64,000 bases of DNA, taken from NCBI GenBank assembly GCA_965116195.1, contig OZ220491.1, positions 1,736,001-1,800,000 on the forward strand. Reading direction: 5' to 3'. The DNA comes from Aldehydirespirator sp965116195. Its GTDB lineage: Bacteria > Actinomycetota > Acidimicrobiia > Acidimicrobiales > Aldehydirespiratoraceae. The translations under genes and the position numbers were made by a program. Below, one piece after another: positions 53,255-62,513 of this stretch; the first letter of the stretch is position 1; every line of letters begins with the position of its first letter. The notes beneath the pieces are model-generated. The model was not told the DNA's origin. It made no database searches and saw nothing but the letters and a program-made list of their open reading frames with translations.

Positions 53255-54984
53255 AGCTGTGAAGGGTCAACAACGATCTCGGAATTGCTGCGTCCCGCCG
53301 GAACCATCGGGTAGACGTTCTCCCCGGCGACGCTTCGGAACTCCAGCACCACCGGCCGGTCGTTGATCTCGTTGGCCTTGGCAATCGTCGGGGCTACCTC
53401 CTCGGGTGCCTCCACACGGAAAGCCACGCACCCCATCGCCTCGGCCCATTTCACGTAGTCGGGAACCTCATAGGAGAGGTAAACCTCGCTGTAACGCTCC
53501 TTGTAGAACATCTCCTGCCACTGGCGCACCATGCCCAGATAGGCATTGTTGAACAACGCAACCTTGACAGCAATGCCCTCGGTGGACGCGGTCACCAGCT
53601 CCTGTGCGGTCATCTGGAAGCAGCCGTCACCGTCAACAGCCCAGACCATCCGCTCCGGCATCCCGACCTTGGCCCCGATAGCAGCCGGGATCGAGAAACC
53701 CATCGTGCCGAGACCACCGGAGTTGACCCAGGTGTAGGGATGATCAAAACTCCAGTACTGGCTGGCCCACATCTGGTGCTGACCCACGCCCGAGGTGACA
53801 ATCGTGTCATCGGGTGTGGAGTCACGCAGCACCTCAAGCACATACTGGGGCTTGAGGTGCTCGCCCGGCTCGGACTGTTCATACACCAGCGGATAGCGCT
53901 CCTGCCAGCCGCTGATCTGGGAACGCCACCCGCGTCGATCCGCCTGCGCCTCCGTCCCACCACAGTCGCGCAACGCTTGGATCAACTCGCGTACCACCAA
54001 CTTGCAATCGCCGTTGACGGCCACATCAGCAGCACGCACCTTGCCCAACTCAGCAGCGTCTATGTCCACATGGATCACCTTGGCATCCGGCGCGAAACCA
54101 TCAAGACGCCCGGTCACCCTGTCATCAAAGCGAGCCCCCAGAGCAATGAGCAGATCCGAGTTCTGCATGGCGGTGACCGCGGTGTAGTTGCCGTGCATAC
54201 CGGGCATACCCAGGCACAACTCGTGGCTGTCGGGGAAACAGCCCCGGGCCATCAGCGTGGTGACCACCGGTATCCGCACCAGTTCGGCAAGTTCCAACAA
54301 CTCAGCGGCAGCCCGCGCCTTGAGGATGCCACCGCCGACATAGAGCACGGGACGCCGGGCTGCACATATCATCCGGGCCGCGGCCATAACCGCATCGGGA
54401 TCGCCCGCACCGGCGGGTCTGTATCCGGGCAGTTCCATGATGTCATCGGTCGGCTCATACCAGGTCATCGCCGAACGGGGATTGTTGGGATCAACAATGT
54501 CTTTGGGGATGTCCACCAACACCGGCCCGGGCCGCCCGGTCGTGGCTATATGAAAAGCCTCGTGCACGATGCGGGGTATGTCCTGTGCCTCGGTGACAAG
54601 ATAGTTGTGCTTGGTGACGGCCATCGTTATGCCTGTGGTGTCGCATTCCTGGAATGCGTCGGTGCCGATTGCTGCGTATGGCACCTGACCGGTGATGCAC
54701 ACCACGGGGATTGAGTCCATGTACGCGTCGCACAATGCGGTGACGACATTGGTGGCACCCGGTCCGGAGGTGATCATCACCACACCGGGGCGGCCGGTTG
54801 CATGGGCGTAGCCCTCGGCCATGTGCCCGGCACCCTGCTCATGTCGCACCAGGATGTGACGGATCGATGACTCTATGATCGGGTCGTAAACCGGCAGGAT
54901 GGCTCCGCCGGGAAGTCCGAACACCACTTCCACGCCCTCACGTTCAAGGGTCTTGATTAGTGCTTGTCCGCCATTGATATCCAT
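53251..54984 (-). CDS. ilvB: Acetolactate synthase large subunit
   Basis: The 577-residue thiamine-diphosphate enzyme has GLPGGAILPVYD, the catalytic Glu in LVRHEQGAGHMAEGYA, and the ThDP motif GDGCFQMTAQELVTA with the following NNAYLGMVRQWQ. It makes acetolactate, the first step of valine and leucine synthesis. ATG 54984 is chosen because MDINGGQALIKTL is the expected N-terminus and GAGGAG lies 6 nt upstream. A leader peptide and hairpins precede it. Confidence 0.96.
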   Translation of the reverse strand: MDINGGQALIKTLEREGVEVVFGLPGGAILPVYDPIIESSIRHILVRHEQGAGHMAEGYAHATGRPGVVMITSGPGATNVVTALCDAYMDSIPVVCITGQVPYAAIGTDAFQECDTTGITMAVTKHNYLVTEAQDIPRIVHEAFHIATTGRPGPVLVDIPKDIVDPNNPRSAMTWYEPTDDIMELPGYRPAGAGDPDAVMAAARMICAARRPVLYVGGGILKARAAAELLELAELVRIPVVTTLMARGCFPDSHELCLGMPGMHGNYTAVTAMQNSDLLIALGARFDDRVTGRLDGFAPDAKVIHVDIDAAELGKVRAADVAVNGDCKLVVRELIQALRDCGGTEAQADRRGWRSQISGWQERYPLVYEQSEPGEHLKPQYVLEVLRDSTPDDTIVTSGVGQHQMWASQYWSFDHPYTWVNSGGLGTMGFSIPAAIGAKVGMPERMVWAVDGDGCFQMTAQELVTASTEGIAVKVALFNNAYLGMVRQWQEMFYKERYSEVYLSYEVPDYVKWAEAMGCVAFRVEAPEEVAPTIAKANEINDRPVVLEFRSVAGENVYPMVPAGRSNSEIVVDPSQL

Positions 54985-55041
54985 GTTCGGCTCCTCTGTG
55001 GAGACTCGTTTTGAAACCAGACAACAGGTCACACGCGAAAC

Positions 55042-55122
55042 GACCTCCCGGAGGGAGGTCCTGCGCACGATCGGTTGAGACGCGAGCGTGCGCTAGGCCA
55101 CAGGTACTACCACAAGGGTCAC
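55042..55122 (-). promoter_or_regulatory. Putative ilvB leader-peptide attenuator
   Basis: On the minus strand, GTG 55122 to TAG 55093 encodes M-T-L-V-V-V-P-V-A, rich in Val and Leu. Next come GCGCACG/CGTGCGC arms (55087-55093 and 55063-55069), then the hairpin GACCTCCC-TCC-GGGAGGTC (55042-55060), 58 nt before the ilvB ATG. This is the layout of branched-chain attenuation, known for the ilvBNC leader of Corynebacterium. The T run after the hairpin is short (GTTT). Confidence 0.65.
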
Positions 55123-55419
55123 GACACTGCTCACGGCTCAAGTATGGCTGCTGTACCCGCTGACTGCAACCACACCCGTGCCTTCACGCCCTTGGATGCC
55201 AACACAACCCATCAGCCATGGCCAACAGGCCGACCGCAACCACACCCTGTGCCATCGCAACCACGCCCCCGCGCCACGGCCACCAAACCACGCTCCGTAG
55301 CGCACCTGAAGCCACACTAGATGCAGCCACAGGTCGCCTTTGCCGAGCCCACGCTCCGTAACGGGCCTGAAGCCATGCTGCGAGCCGCCGACATCCTGCT
55401 GCGAACATAACCTGGCACC
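55123..55419. repeat. Intergenic region with 61-bp spaced repeat
   Basis: CCACGCTCCGTA-CG-CCTGAAGCCA occurs at 55288 and 55349, 61 bp apart, with looser CGCAACCACACCC repeats before it. No gene is visible. Confidence 0.75.
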
Positions 55420-56748
55420 GTGCCGATTGGGGCCTTTCATTGGAGTCGTGATGATCGGGATATCTGGCACCTGGCGTGGCCTGCGCTCGGCGCGCTTGTG
55501 GCTGAGCCGCTCTATGTGCTGGCAGACACTGCCATCGTGGGACGTATCGGCACGCCCCAGTTGGGCGGTCTGGCACTTGCCGCGTCGATCCTGCTGACGG
55601 CGCACGCCATGTTCGTCTTTCTTGCCTACGGCACGACCGCTGCAGTGGCCCGCCTGATTGGTGCCGGTCAGCACGAACGCGCGGCTCACCAGGCGGTGCA
55701 GAGCATCTGGTTGGCGCTGATTGCCGGTGCGGTGCTGGCCGTGATCGGGTTCGTACTGGCCCCTGAGCTGGTGGAGGCACTCGGAGGTGACGACCAGGCA
55801 GTTCTCCACAACGCCCTCGTGTACCTGCGCATGTCGCTGTTCGGCCTGCCGGCCATGCTGGTGGTACTCGCCGGAGTGGGATACCTGCGTGGTGTCCAGG
55901 ACACCAAAAGGCCTTTCGCTGTGGCTCTGGGCTCGGCCGTCGGCAACCTGGTGCTTGAGATCGTGCTGGTGTATGGCTTCGGGTACGGCATCGGCGCATC
56001 AGCGCTGTCAACGGTGACAGCTCAGACTGCGGCGGCAGCCGTCTTTGTGTGGTGGATCAGAGCTGCGGTTGCGCGCCACGGTGTGGGGCTGCGACCTGAT
56101 CCGGCGGTGATCCGGCGCTTGGCGGTGGTGGGCGTGAATCTGCTGATCCGGACCACTGCGTTGCGTGCCAGCCTGACGGTGACCATCGCAGTTGCGGCTC
56201 GTATCGGCACCGACGACCTGGCCGCGCACCAGATCGCCTTTGAGGTGTGGACTGTGCTTGCGTTGATCCTTGACGCGGTGGCTATCGCCGGACAGGCCTT
56301 GATCGGCCAGGCTCTCGGCGCAAGTCAACCCGAACGGGCCCGGGCATTGGGCCGCCGCATGATCGGCTGGGGTGTGGCCGCCGGGGTCATGACCGGCACC
56401 GTGACCATGGTTGTGTCACCGCTGCTGCCCAAGGTGTTCACCGAGGATGCAGCCGTGGCTGCACTCGCCGGATTTGTGCTGTTGCATGTGGCGTTCTCAC
56501 AGCCGGCTGCCGGTGTGGTGTTCGCCCTGGACGGTGTGTTGATCGGAGCGGGTGATCTGCGGTTCCTGGCAGTTTCGATGGTCGGGGCAGGTGTGGTGCT
56601 GGTGGGAGGCGGACTGCTGGTGGTGGACACGGGGGCCGGCCTGGGCTGGTTGTGGGCCGCCTTGCACGCCTGGATCGCCGCACGCCTGGTCATGATGTTG
56701 TGGCGCTTTGCCAGCAGCAGTTGGCAAGTAACCGGCGCAGATCGTTAG
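55420..56748 (+). CDS. MATE-family (DinF-like) efflux transporter
   Basis: The 442-residue membrane protein has about twelve hydrophobic segments in two MatE halves. The first half has LVAEPLYVLADTAIVGRIGT and the second IAGQALIGQALGAS, matching the DinF branch. It would export a drug-like or toxic compound using an ion gradient. The start is GTG 55420. The gene is monocistronic. Confidence 0.9.
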   Translation: MPIGAFHWSRDDRDIWHLAWPALGALVAEPLYVLADTAIVGRIGTPQLGGLALAASILLTAHAMFVFLAYGTTAAVARLIGAGQHERAAHQAVQSIWLALIAGAVLAVIGFVLAPELVEALGGDDQAVLHNALVYLRMSLFGLPAMLVVLAGVGYLRGVQDTKRPFAVALGSAVGNLVLEIVLVYGFGYGIGASALSTVTAQTAAAAVFVWWIRAAVARHGVGLRPDPAVIRRLAVVGVNLLIRTTALRASLTVTIAVAARIGTDDLAAHQIAFEVWTVLALILDAVAIAGQALIGQALGASQPERARALGRRMIGWGVAAGVMTGTVTMVVSPLLPKVFTEDAAVAALAGFVLLHVAFSQPAAGVVFALDGVLIGAGDLRFLAVSMVGAGVVLVGGGLLVVDTGAGLGWLWAALHAWIAARLVMMLWRFASSSWQVTGADR

Positions 56749-56784
56749 CGGGTTCGGGACTTCACCTGCAGGCCTTTCACACGG

Positions 56785-56875
56785 TGCCCACACCGCACGC
56801 CTTTGGGACGGACTTGGTGAGTCAACACCGGCGATACCGGATGGTTGCCCACACCGCACGTCTTTGGGACGGACC
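56785..56875. repeat. 61-bp spaced direct repeat
   Basis: TGCCCACACCGCACG-CTTTGGGACGGAC occurs at 56785 and 56846 in the MATE-gatB convergent gap. Confidence 0.85.
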
Positions 56876-56948
56876 GTCAAGCTGCCCCTGCGACTGCACC
56901 AGCAGACCGGTGTGATCGTGCCCGCACCGCACCGATCAGCACAAACCG

Positions 56949-58421
56949 TCAACCGGTTCGGAACTTCTCCTGCAGGAGTCGGTTCACGGCGGCACCATCG
57001 GCGCGACCTCTTGTGGCTCGCATCACCAGACCGGTGAAGAACCCGGTCAGTTTCTTGCGGTCAGAGTCCTCACCGGCACAGTAGCGTGCCCATTCGTTGG
57101 GGTGCTCGTCCAGCAGCTGCTGGATGGTTGCATCAAGGTCGTCGCCCGACATCGCCTCGAACCCCCGGCGGCGGGCGATGATCTCGGGCGCGTCACCGGA
57201 CTCTGCCATCTCGGCCAGCACCTTCTTGGCCTGGTTTGCACCCAGTCGTCCTGTTGACTCCATGCTGATCAACTCAACCAGCGCCGACGAGGTCACTGTT
57301 GACCAGTCGTCGGTTGCCAGGTCGTTACAAACCCGGGTGACCACCAGGGCCGGATCCGCACCAGCGGCTATGGCTTCGGCCACCAGGCCGTCCTGTCCGC
57401 GCTCCACCAGCAGCGCAGCATCCTGTACGGTGATGGTGCCCGCTCCCGCACTTGTCAGAGCGGCACGGCGCTCGGACGGCAGGGCCGGTAGTGCCGCGTC
57501 AATCTGGGCGATGGTCTCTGCCGACGGTGCCAGGGGCAACAGATCAGGGTCCTGGAAGTAACGGTAGTCCTCGGCATCCTCCTTGGAGCGACCTGACGTG
57601 GTTCGCCCTGCCGCCTCATCCCAGTGACGGGTCTCCTGGTGGGGTCTCTCACCCGCAGACCAGAGATCAACATGACGCCGGGCCTCGTAGCTGATGGCAC
57701 GGCCCAGGGAGCGCAACGAACTCAGGTTCTTGATCTCGCAGCGGGTTCGCAACTCCCCCGAATCGAGGGGCCTCACCGAAACATTGGCATCCACCCGCAT
57801 CGACCCCTCCTCCATACGGGCATCGGATACTTCGGTGACCAGCAGAATCGCTCGCAACTCACGCACATAGGCACGGGCCTGCTCAGCGCTGCGAATGTCG
57901 GGACGGCTCACAATCTCGACCAAAGGCACGCCCGCCCGGTTGTAGTCCACCAGAGCGTAGGCAGCGTCGTGGATACGCCCGCCGCCGCCCACATGGATGG
58001 TCTTGCCCGTGTCCTCCTCGATATGAACCCGCTCGATACCCACGGCATGCCCGTCGGGTAGATCAAGCTGCCCGTTGACGTTCGTGGGCTGTTCGTACTG
58101 AGAAATCTGGTAGTCCTTGGGCATGTCGGGGTAGAAGTAGTTCTTGCGGGCAAACACCGACGGGCGCACTTCGCAGCCCAACGCCCGACCCAGACGCATC
58201 GCCAAGGTCACGGCTGTTGAGTTGACCACCGGCAACGAGCCGGGCAACCCCAGACACACCGGACATATATTGGTGTTGGGCTCATCACCAAACCGGTTCG
58301 CGCAGCTGCAGAACAACTTGGTGGCCGTGCTCAACTCCACATGCACCTCAAGCCCGACCACCAACTCCCAGCCATCGGGCAGACCCATGTCTTGCGTCCT
58401 GGATGTCATCACAGTGGACAC
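56949..58421 (-). CDS. gatB: Asp/Glu-tRNA amidotransferase subunit B
   Basis: The 490-residue protein has the GatB signature VVGLEVHVELSTATKLFCSC with zinc-type Cys, CPVCLGLPGSLPVVN, and the C-terminal YqeY-like tail domain (NEWARYCAGEDSDRKKLTGF). With GatC and GatA it converts Glu-tRNA(Gln) or Asp-tRNA(Asn) to the amide. It is separated from gatA by an R-M pair. GTG 58421, ATG 58409 and ATG 58388 are all possible starts. Confidence 0.95.
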   Translation of the reverse strand: MSTVMTSRTQDMGLPDGWELVVGLEVHVELSTATKLFCSCANRFGDEPNTNICPVCLGLPGSLPVVNSTAVTLAMRLGRALGCEVRPSVFARKNYFYPDMPKDYQISQYEQPTNVNGQLDLPDGHAVGIERVHIEEDTGKTIHVGGGGRIHDAAYALVDYNRAGVPLVEIVSRPDIRSAEQARAYVRELRAILLVTEVSDARMEEGSMRVDANVSVRPLDSGELRTRCEIKNLSSLRSLGRAISYEARRHVDLWSAGERPHQETRHWDEAAGRTTSGRSKEDAEDYRYFQDPDLLPLAPSAETIAQIDAALPALPSERRAALTSAGAGTITVQDAALLVERGQDGLVAEAIAAGADPALVVTRVCNDLATDDWSTVTSSALVELISMESTGRLGANQAKKVLAEMAESGDAPEIIARRRGFEAMSGDDLDATIQQLLDEHPNEWARYCAGEDSDRKKLTGFFTGLVMRATRGRADGAAVNRLLQEKFRTG

Positions 58422-58458
58422 ATGAACATGTTGCAGTCAGCAAAGAGTGTTCGTGCTC

Positions 58459-59169
58459 TCATCGTAGTCGGTGTTTGTCCATGTAGAGGCTACAGATACG
58501 GATTGGTGGTATGCGAAATTTGGTACCGTGATCCCGTAAACCAGTACTACCCGGTTGAGATTCGCGGACATCAAAGTCGATTACGATGTTGCCTCGCTCA
58601 ACTTCCACTATAAAGTCGGTGATGCTGAATTCTTTGAAATGGTCTGCCTCCAGAAACGTCACCCTTTGACCTGTTCTCTGTCCTTTGACTAGCAGAAGCT
58701 GTCGCAACTTGGCACCTGCCTTGGCCTGTAACTTTTGCACTGACCACCTCGGCTCCGGACCTTTCGCCTGTTTACCTCGCACCACCAGGAAACCCGACTC
58801 ATGGGAAACCCGAAATTTCTGGCCCTTAGTTTTGGTGTTCGGGCTTACGGTGTGCCGAAAACTGAGCCTACCTTGACCGTCAAGTTTGCCGTGCTGGAGA
58901 ACCATGTCACGCATGACTTCACGACTGTTGTCAGGTGTGCAGTGGAACAGAGTTACCAAGCTTGTATTGTCGGTATACCACTTTAGCTCGTGACCTAATG
59001 CGTCGGCTAGTTCTCTGCTGTTCAGTTCAAAACCCAGCAAGGACTCAAGGTAGTGGCCGGGCGCGCCCGTGCCTTTGAAAGGCGGCTTGTCGGGCATCTC
59101 GTGCGGCCCGGTGAGTATGAGTTCAACGATCCTGGCGTGCAGATCCCTAATGTTCGTTGGACGAGACAT
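58459..59169 (-). CDS. MvaI/BcnI-family restriction endonuclease
   Basis: The 236-residue protein has GHYLESLLGFELN and ADALGHELKW. The spacing Glu, +14 Asp, +19 Glu, +21 Lys equals the catalytic residues known for MvaI (E36, D50, E55, K57). Relatives cut 5-bp sites such as CCWGG or CCSGG as monomers. ATG 59169 is chosen; it overlaps the methyltransferase gene by 23 bp. It is inserted between gatA and gatB. Confidence 0.82.
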   Translation of the reverse strand: MSRPTNIRDLHARIVELILTGPHEMPDKPPFKGTGAPGHYLESLLGFELNSRELADALGHELKWYTDNTSLVTLFHCTPDNSREVMRDMVLQHGKLDGQGRLSFRHTVSPNTKTKGQKFRVSHESGFLVVRGKQAKGPEPRWSVQKLQAKAGAKLRQLLLVKGQRTGQRVTFLEADHFKEFSITDFIVEVERGNIVIDFDVRESQPGSTGLRDHGTKFRIPPIRICSLYMDKHRLR

Positions 59170-59965
59170 CCATATACTCCAAGTGAGGAGGGGCCATACG
59201 CGAAATCCGGTCGCGTGCCATCTTGCAATAATCCTCTGAGAGGTCGAAGCCGACCCAGTCACGTTTTTCTCGTAATGCTGCGATGGCTGTGGTACCCGAC
59301 CCCAAGAAAGGGTCCAGCACGACTGCTGCTGTGGTTGCAGCCACTACGCGTTGCGCAAGTTCAACAGGGAACGGTGCGGGGTGCGGGTTGCGTTGCTCCT
59401 GTGGGATGCGCCACACGTCACCCTGCTTGGCAGCTCCCTTGGCCAGACGGAACTTCGGCTTGGCGATCATGTATATCACTTCGTATGTGGGCAAGAAGTA
59501 TCCGGGATTGAAGTTGATGCCGCCATTGCGCTGCCAGATGATGACCTGGCGCACCGGAAACCCCTCAAGAATGTCCGAGCGGTCCTGAAGCAACCCGTTC
59601 TGCACGCGCCATTTGTGGTTGTAGAAGATGGCTCCGTCTTCGCTGAGCACTCGCATCATGGCAGATAGACAAGCCCGTTGCCAGTTCACGTACTGCTCAT
59701 GAGGCATCGCGTCGCCGTGACAGTCATAACCCTCTTGCAACGCAGCATTGGGCCACTTGCCGCCACGCCCGTCTCTCATTCCGTTGCCGGTGCTGTTCTT
59801 GAGGTTATAGGGTGGACTGGTGATAACCAAGCCAATAGACGCTGCTGGCATCCTACCCATCAACTCAATGGCATCACCGCACTGAACCTTCCCCAACCAC
59901 GGCGACAAGAGGTCACGGGGGACATGGTGAGTATCGTGCTCCAACACTTCGGTACAGTTAATCAA
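59147..59965 (-). CDS. DNA methyltransferase partnered with MvaI-like enzyme
   Basis: The 272-residue enzyme has motif IV as VITSPPYNLKN and motif I as DPFLGSGTTAIAAL, in beta-class order. S-PPY is common in N4-cytosine methyltransferases, consistent with M.MvaI-type protection. The start is TTG 59965 with GGAGAGG upstream. It overlaps the endonuclease gene, confirming a compact R-M pair. TATATT about 30 nt upstream may be its -10 box. Confidence 0.88.
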   Translation of the reverse strand: MINCTEVLEHDTHHVPRDLLSPWLGKVQCGDAIELMGRMPAASIGLVITSPPYNLKNSTGNGMRDGRGGKWPNAALQEGYDCHGDAMPHEQYVNWQRACLSAMMRVLSEDGAIFYNHKWRVQNGLLQDRSDILEGFPVRQVIIWQRNGGINFNPGYFLPTYEVIYMIAKPKFRLAKGAAKQGDVWRIPQEQRNPHPAPFPVELAQRVVAATTAAVVLDPFLGSGTTAIAALREKRDWVGFDLSEDYCKMARDRISRMAPPHLEYMDVSSNEH

Positions 59966-60091
59966 CGGTTCCTCTCCTTAGCCACAATATAGGTCTCATC
60001 CGCCTCGGATGTAGCGATTGAGCAGATCCGGATATCTTCATCGCGACAGTCACTTCCCTGACATGGCCCTCGCATACCGTGCCATCACTGC

Positions 60092-61732
60092 TCACCGTTT
60101 CAAGGGTCTAGCAGCAACCTGTGACACGATCGTGGCCTGTGGCGCGGTGGCGGCCTGTGACGTGGCTGCGGCCTCCAGCACTGCGGCGGCTCGGAAGATC
60201 AACGGCTCTGACAGTGCCGGGCCCATCACCTGCACGCCCACCGGCAACCCGTCAGCGCCGCATCCGAAGGGCACCGAGATCGCGGGATGGCCGGTCAGGT
60301 TGGACGGGATCGTGCAGACATCGTTGAGATACATCATCAACGGATCGTCCGTCTTGGCTCCCAACTCAAATGCGGTGGTCGGAGCCGCCGGGCAGATCAG
60401 CAGGTCAACCTCGGCGTAGGTCTTGGCGAAGTCCTGCAGCATCAAGGTACGCACACGCAGCGCCTTGCCGTAGAAGGCATCGTAGTAACCCGCCGACAGT
60501 GCGTAGGTACCCAGCATGATCCGGCGCTTGACCTCGCTACCGAAGCCCGCAGTGCGGGTGTTGATATTCATTTGCGCTGCGGTCGCTCCGTCGGCCCGGA
60601 ACCCGTAGCGCACGCCGTCATAACGTGCCAGATTGGAGGAGGCCTCCGCTGGCGCGATCAGATAGTAGGCAGACAGGCCCAGAACCGCTGTCGGCACCGA
60701 AACAGTACGCACCTGGGCACCGGCGGCCTCCAGGACGGTGGCTGCACGTTCAACCTGCTCGGTCACATCAGCCGCCACTCCCTCAACCGTTGACGCTGGC
60801 GGCAGACTGCTGCCACCTCCACCAGGTCGCAACTCTTGTAGTTCTCGTAGCTCATGTAGTTCACGTAATTCTCGCTGAAGTTCAGTTCGGCCTCTTTCTT
60901 CTGTTCTGCCTGTTGGCGCTGCCGACATGGTGGTTCCGGTGCCACACAGTTCAGCAAGAATGCCGATGCGCAGGCCCTCAACGCCTCTGTCCAACCCCGG
61001 TCCGACCGGTTCAACCGGCAGGTCAAGCGAGGTGGAGTCGAACGGGTCGTGCCCTGCGATCACCTCGTAGCAGGCGGCAGCATCCGCCACCGTCCCGGCC
61101 AGCGGGCCGATCTGGTCAAGCGAGGAGGCGAACGCCACCAAGCCGTAGCGAGACACCCGACCGTATGTGGGCTTCATCCCCACGACCCCGCAAAGCGCTG
61201 CCGGCTGACGGATTGACCCACCTGTGTCTGACCCCAGTCCCAGGGGAGCAAACCCGGCCGCCACCGCAGCTGCCGAACCACCGCTGGAACCTCCGGGCAC
61301 ACGGCTGAGGTCGTGAGGGTTGCGGGTCGGGCCGAAGGCAGAGTTCTCGGTCGAGGAGCCCATGGCGAACTCATCGAGGTTGGTCTTGCCCACAGCCACC
61401 GCTCCGGCTGACGCAAGGCGTTGCACCACGGTCGCGTCATAGGGCGGCCTGTAGCCCTCGAGCATCCTTGACGAACAGGTTGTGGGGACACCCCTGGTAC
61501 ACAGATTGTCCTTGAGCGCCACCGGCACCCCCGCCAGAGGTCCGACGGAATCACCTCTGGCCACGGCCGCGTCAACTTTTTCGGCCGCGGCAAACGCTTC
61601 GTCTGCAAGCAGCAGGTTGAAGGCACCGATGTCCTCACCGCGCTCTGCAATCAGATCAAGATGCTCTTGCAGCACATCGCACGCCGAACATTGACCAGAG
61701 GCCACCGCAGCCGCCAGCGCCAGCGCTGTCAC
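60092..61732 (-). CDS. gatA: Asp/Glu-tRNA amidotransferase subunit A
   Basis: The 546-residue amidase has the Lys-Ser-Ser triad region (GVPVALKDNL; TNLDEFAMGSSTENSAFG; GGSSGGSAAAVAAGFAPLGL). It releases ammonia from glutamine for the GatB site. The residues about 267-317 are an insertion rich in Leu, Arg and Glu (ELRELHELRELQELR) followed by Gly/Ser, absent from normal GatA (about 485-495 residues). The start lies at the edge of the 62-bp tandem array. Confidence 0.95.
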   Translation of the reverse strand: MTALALAAAVASGQCSACDVLQEHLDLIAERGEDIGAFNLLLADEAFAAAEKVDAAVARGDSVGPLAGVPVALKDNLCTRGVPTTCSSRMLEGYRPPYDATVVQRLASAGAVAVGKTNLDEFAMGSSTENSAFGPTRNPHDLSRVPGGSSGGSAAAVAAGFAPLGLGSDTGGSIRQPAALCGVVGMKPTYGRVSRYGLVAFASSLDQIGPLAGTVADAAACYEVIAGHDPFDSTSLDLPVEPVGPGLDRGVEGLRIGILAELCGTGTTMSAAPTGRTEERGRTELQRELRELHELRELQELRPGGGGSSLPPASTVEGVAADVTEQVERAATVLEAAGAQVRTVSVPTAVLGLSAYYLIAPAEASSNLARYDGVRYGFRADGATAAQMNINTRTAGFGSEVKRRIMLGTYALSAGYYDAFYGKALRVRTLMLQDFAKTYAEVDLLICPAAPTTAFELGAKTDDPLMMYLNDVCTIPSNLTGHPAISVPFGCGADGLPVGVQVMGPALSEPLIFRAAAVLEAAATSQAATAPQATIVSQVAARPLKR

Positions 61733-61945
61733 GGTGCCTCACCCAGCAATGGCGGCAGTGCCTGCATTTGTCTGCCATGCACGGGTCGGCTCACGGTGCC
61801 TCACCAAGCAGCGGAGGCACTGTCTGCGTTCGTCTGCCGTGCGTAGGTCGGCTCACGGTGCCTCACCAAGCAGCGGAGGCACTGTCTGCGTTTGTCTGCT
61901 GTGTACAGGTCGGCTCACGGTGCCTCACCCAGCAGCGGAGGCACT
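61731..61945. repeat. 62-bp tandem repeat between gatC and gatA, about 3.5 copies
   Basis: ACGGTGCCTC begins at 61731, 61793, 61855 and 61917, an exact 62-bp period. Each unit contains the end of gatC (GGCTCACGGTGCCTCACC), so the array grew by copying the gatC-gatA junction, including the gatA start region. Confidence 0.93.
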
Positions 61946-62217
61946 CTGAACTGTCCATCGGTGACATCGGGTGCCTGCGCCAGAACCTCATGGCGCGCCA
62001 CAGAAGGTCGGAGTTCGTCGGCTCTCATCACATCATGTGACGGAACCGGATGGGAGGTCGGTTCAACGTCTGTCACATCAAGGGCCTCCACATCTGCGGC
62101 ATGGTCAAGAACAGCAGAAAGCTGCAAGGCGAGTTCATCCAACTCGGTATCGCTGAAGCCGAGTCGGGCGAGTGCGGCAACGTGGGCTGCCTCAGCTCTG
62201 GTGATGCGACCTGGCAC
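61915..62217 (-). CDS. gatC: Asp/Glu-tRNA amidotransferase subunit C
   Basis: The 100-residue protein has the GatC pattern: ITRAEAAHVAALARLGFSD, a central helix, and the C-terminal RVPPLL. It stabilises the GatA-GatB complex. It is the first gene of the gatC-gatA set; gatB follows only after the R-M insertion. Its end lies in the 62-bp repeat array. Confidence 0.92.
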   Translation of the reverse strand: MPGRITRAEAAHVAALARLGFSDTELDELALQLSAVLDHAADVEALDVTDVEPTSHPVPSHDVMRADELRPSVARHEVLAQAPDVTDGQFRVPPLLGEAP

Positions 62218-62254
62218 GCCAGCAGGATACGCCTGCGCCTATGAGCCGGAGTCA

Positions 62255-62360
62255 CTGGACTCACCATCAGTACCGCCTCCACCTGCCTTCACGATGAATA
62301 GCCAGGCTGTGCTCAATGAAGGTTACGACATCTGGACTCACCGTCAGTACCGCCTCCACT
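62255..62360. repeat. 77-bp spaced direct repeat
   Basis: CTGGACTCACC-TCAGTACCGCCTCCAC occurs at 62255 and 62332 in the gatC/PASTA gap. Shorter CACCGCCGGACT units follow to 62475. The 296-bp gap holds no gene. Confidence 0.8.
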
Positions 62361-62513
62361 CTCGCCGCCGGACTCACCACCAGTACCAGCCGACTCTCGC
62401 CGCCGGACTTGCCATTACTGTCCAGCACCACCAGACCCGCTCCCACTGATGAGGCTCACTCACCGCCGGACTAGCCGTCACCGTCAGACCCACTGTCGCT
62501 GTCAGGCTCGCCT

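Noticed and set aside
61731..61945. CRISPR or attachment-site array
   Set aside because: Units are tandem copies of the gatC-gatA junction with no unique spacers and no integrase.
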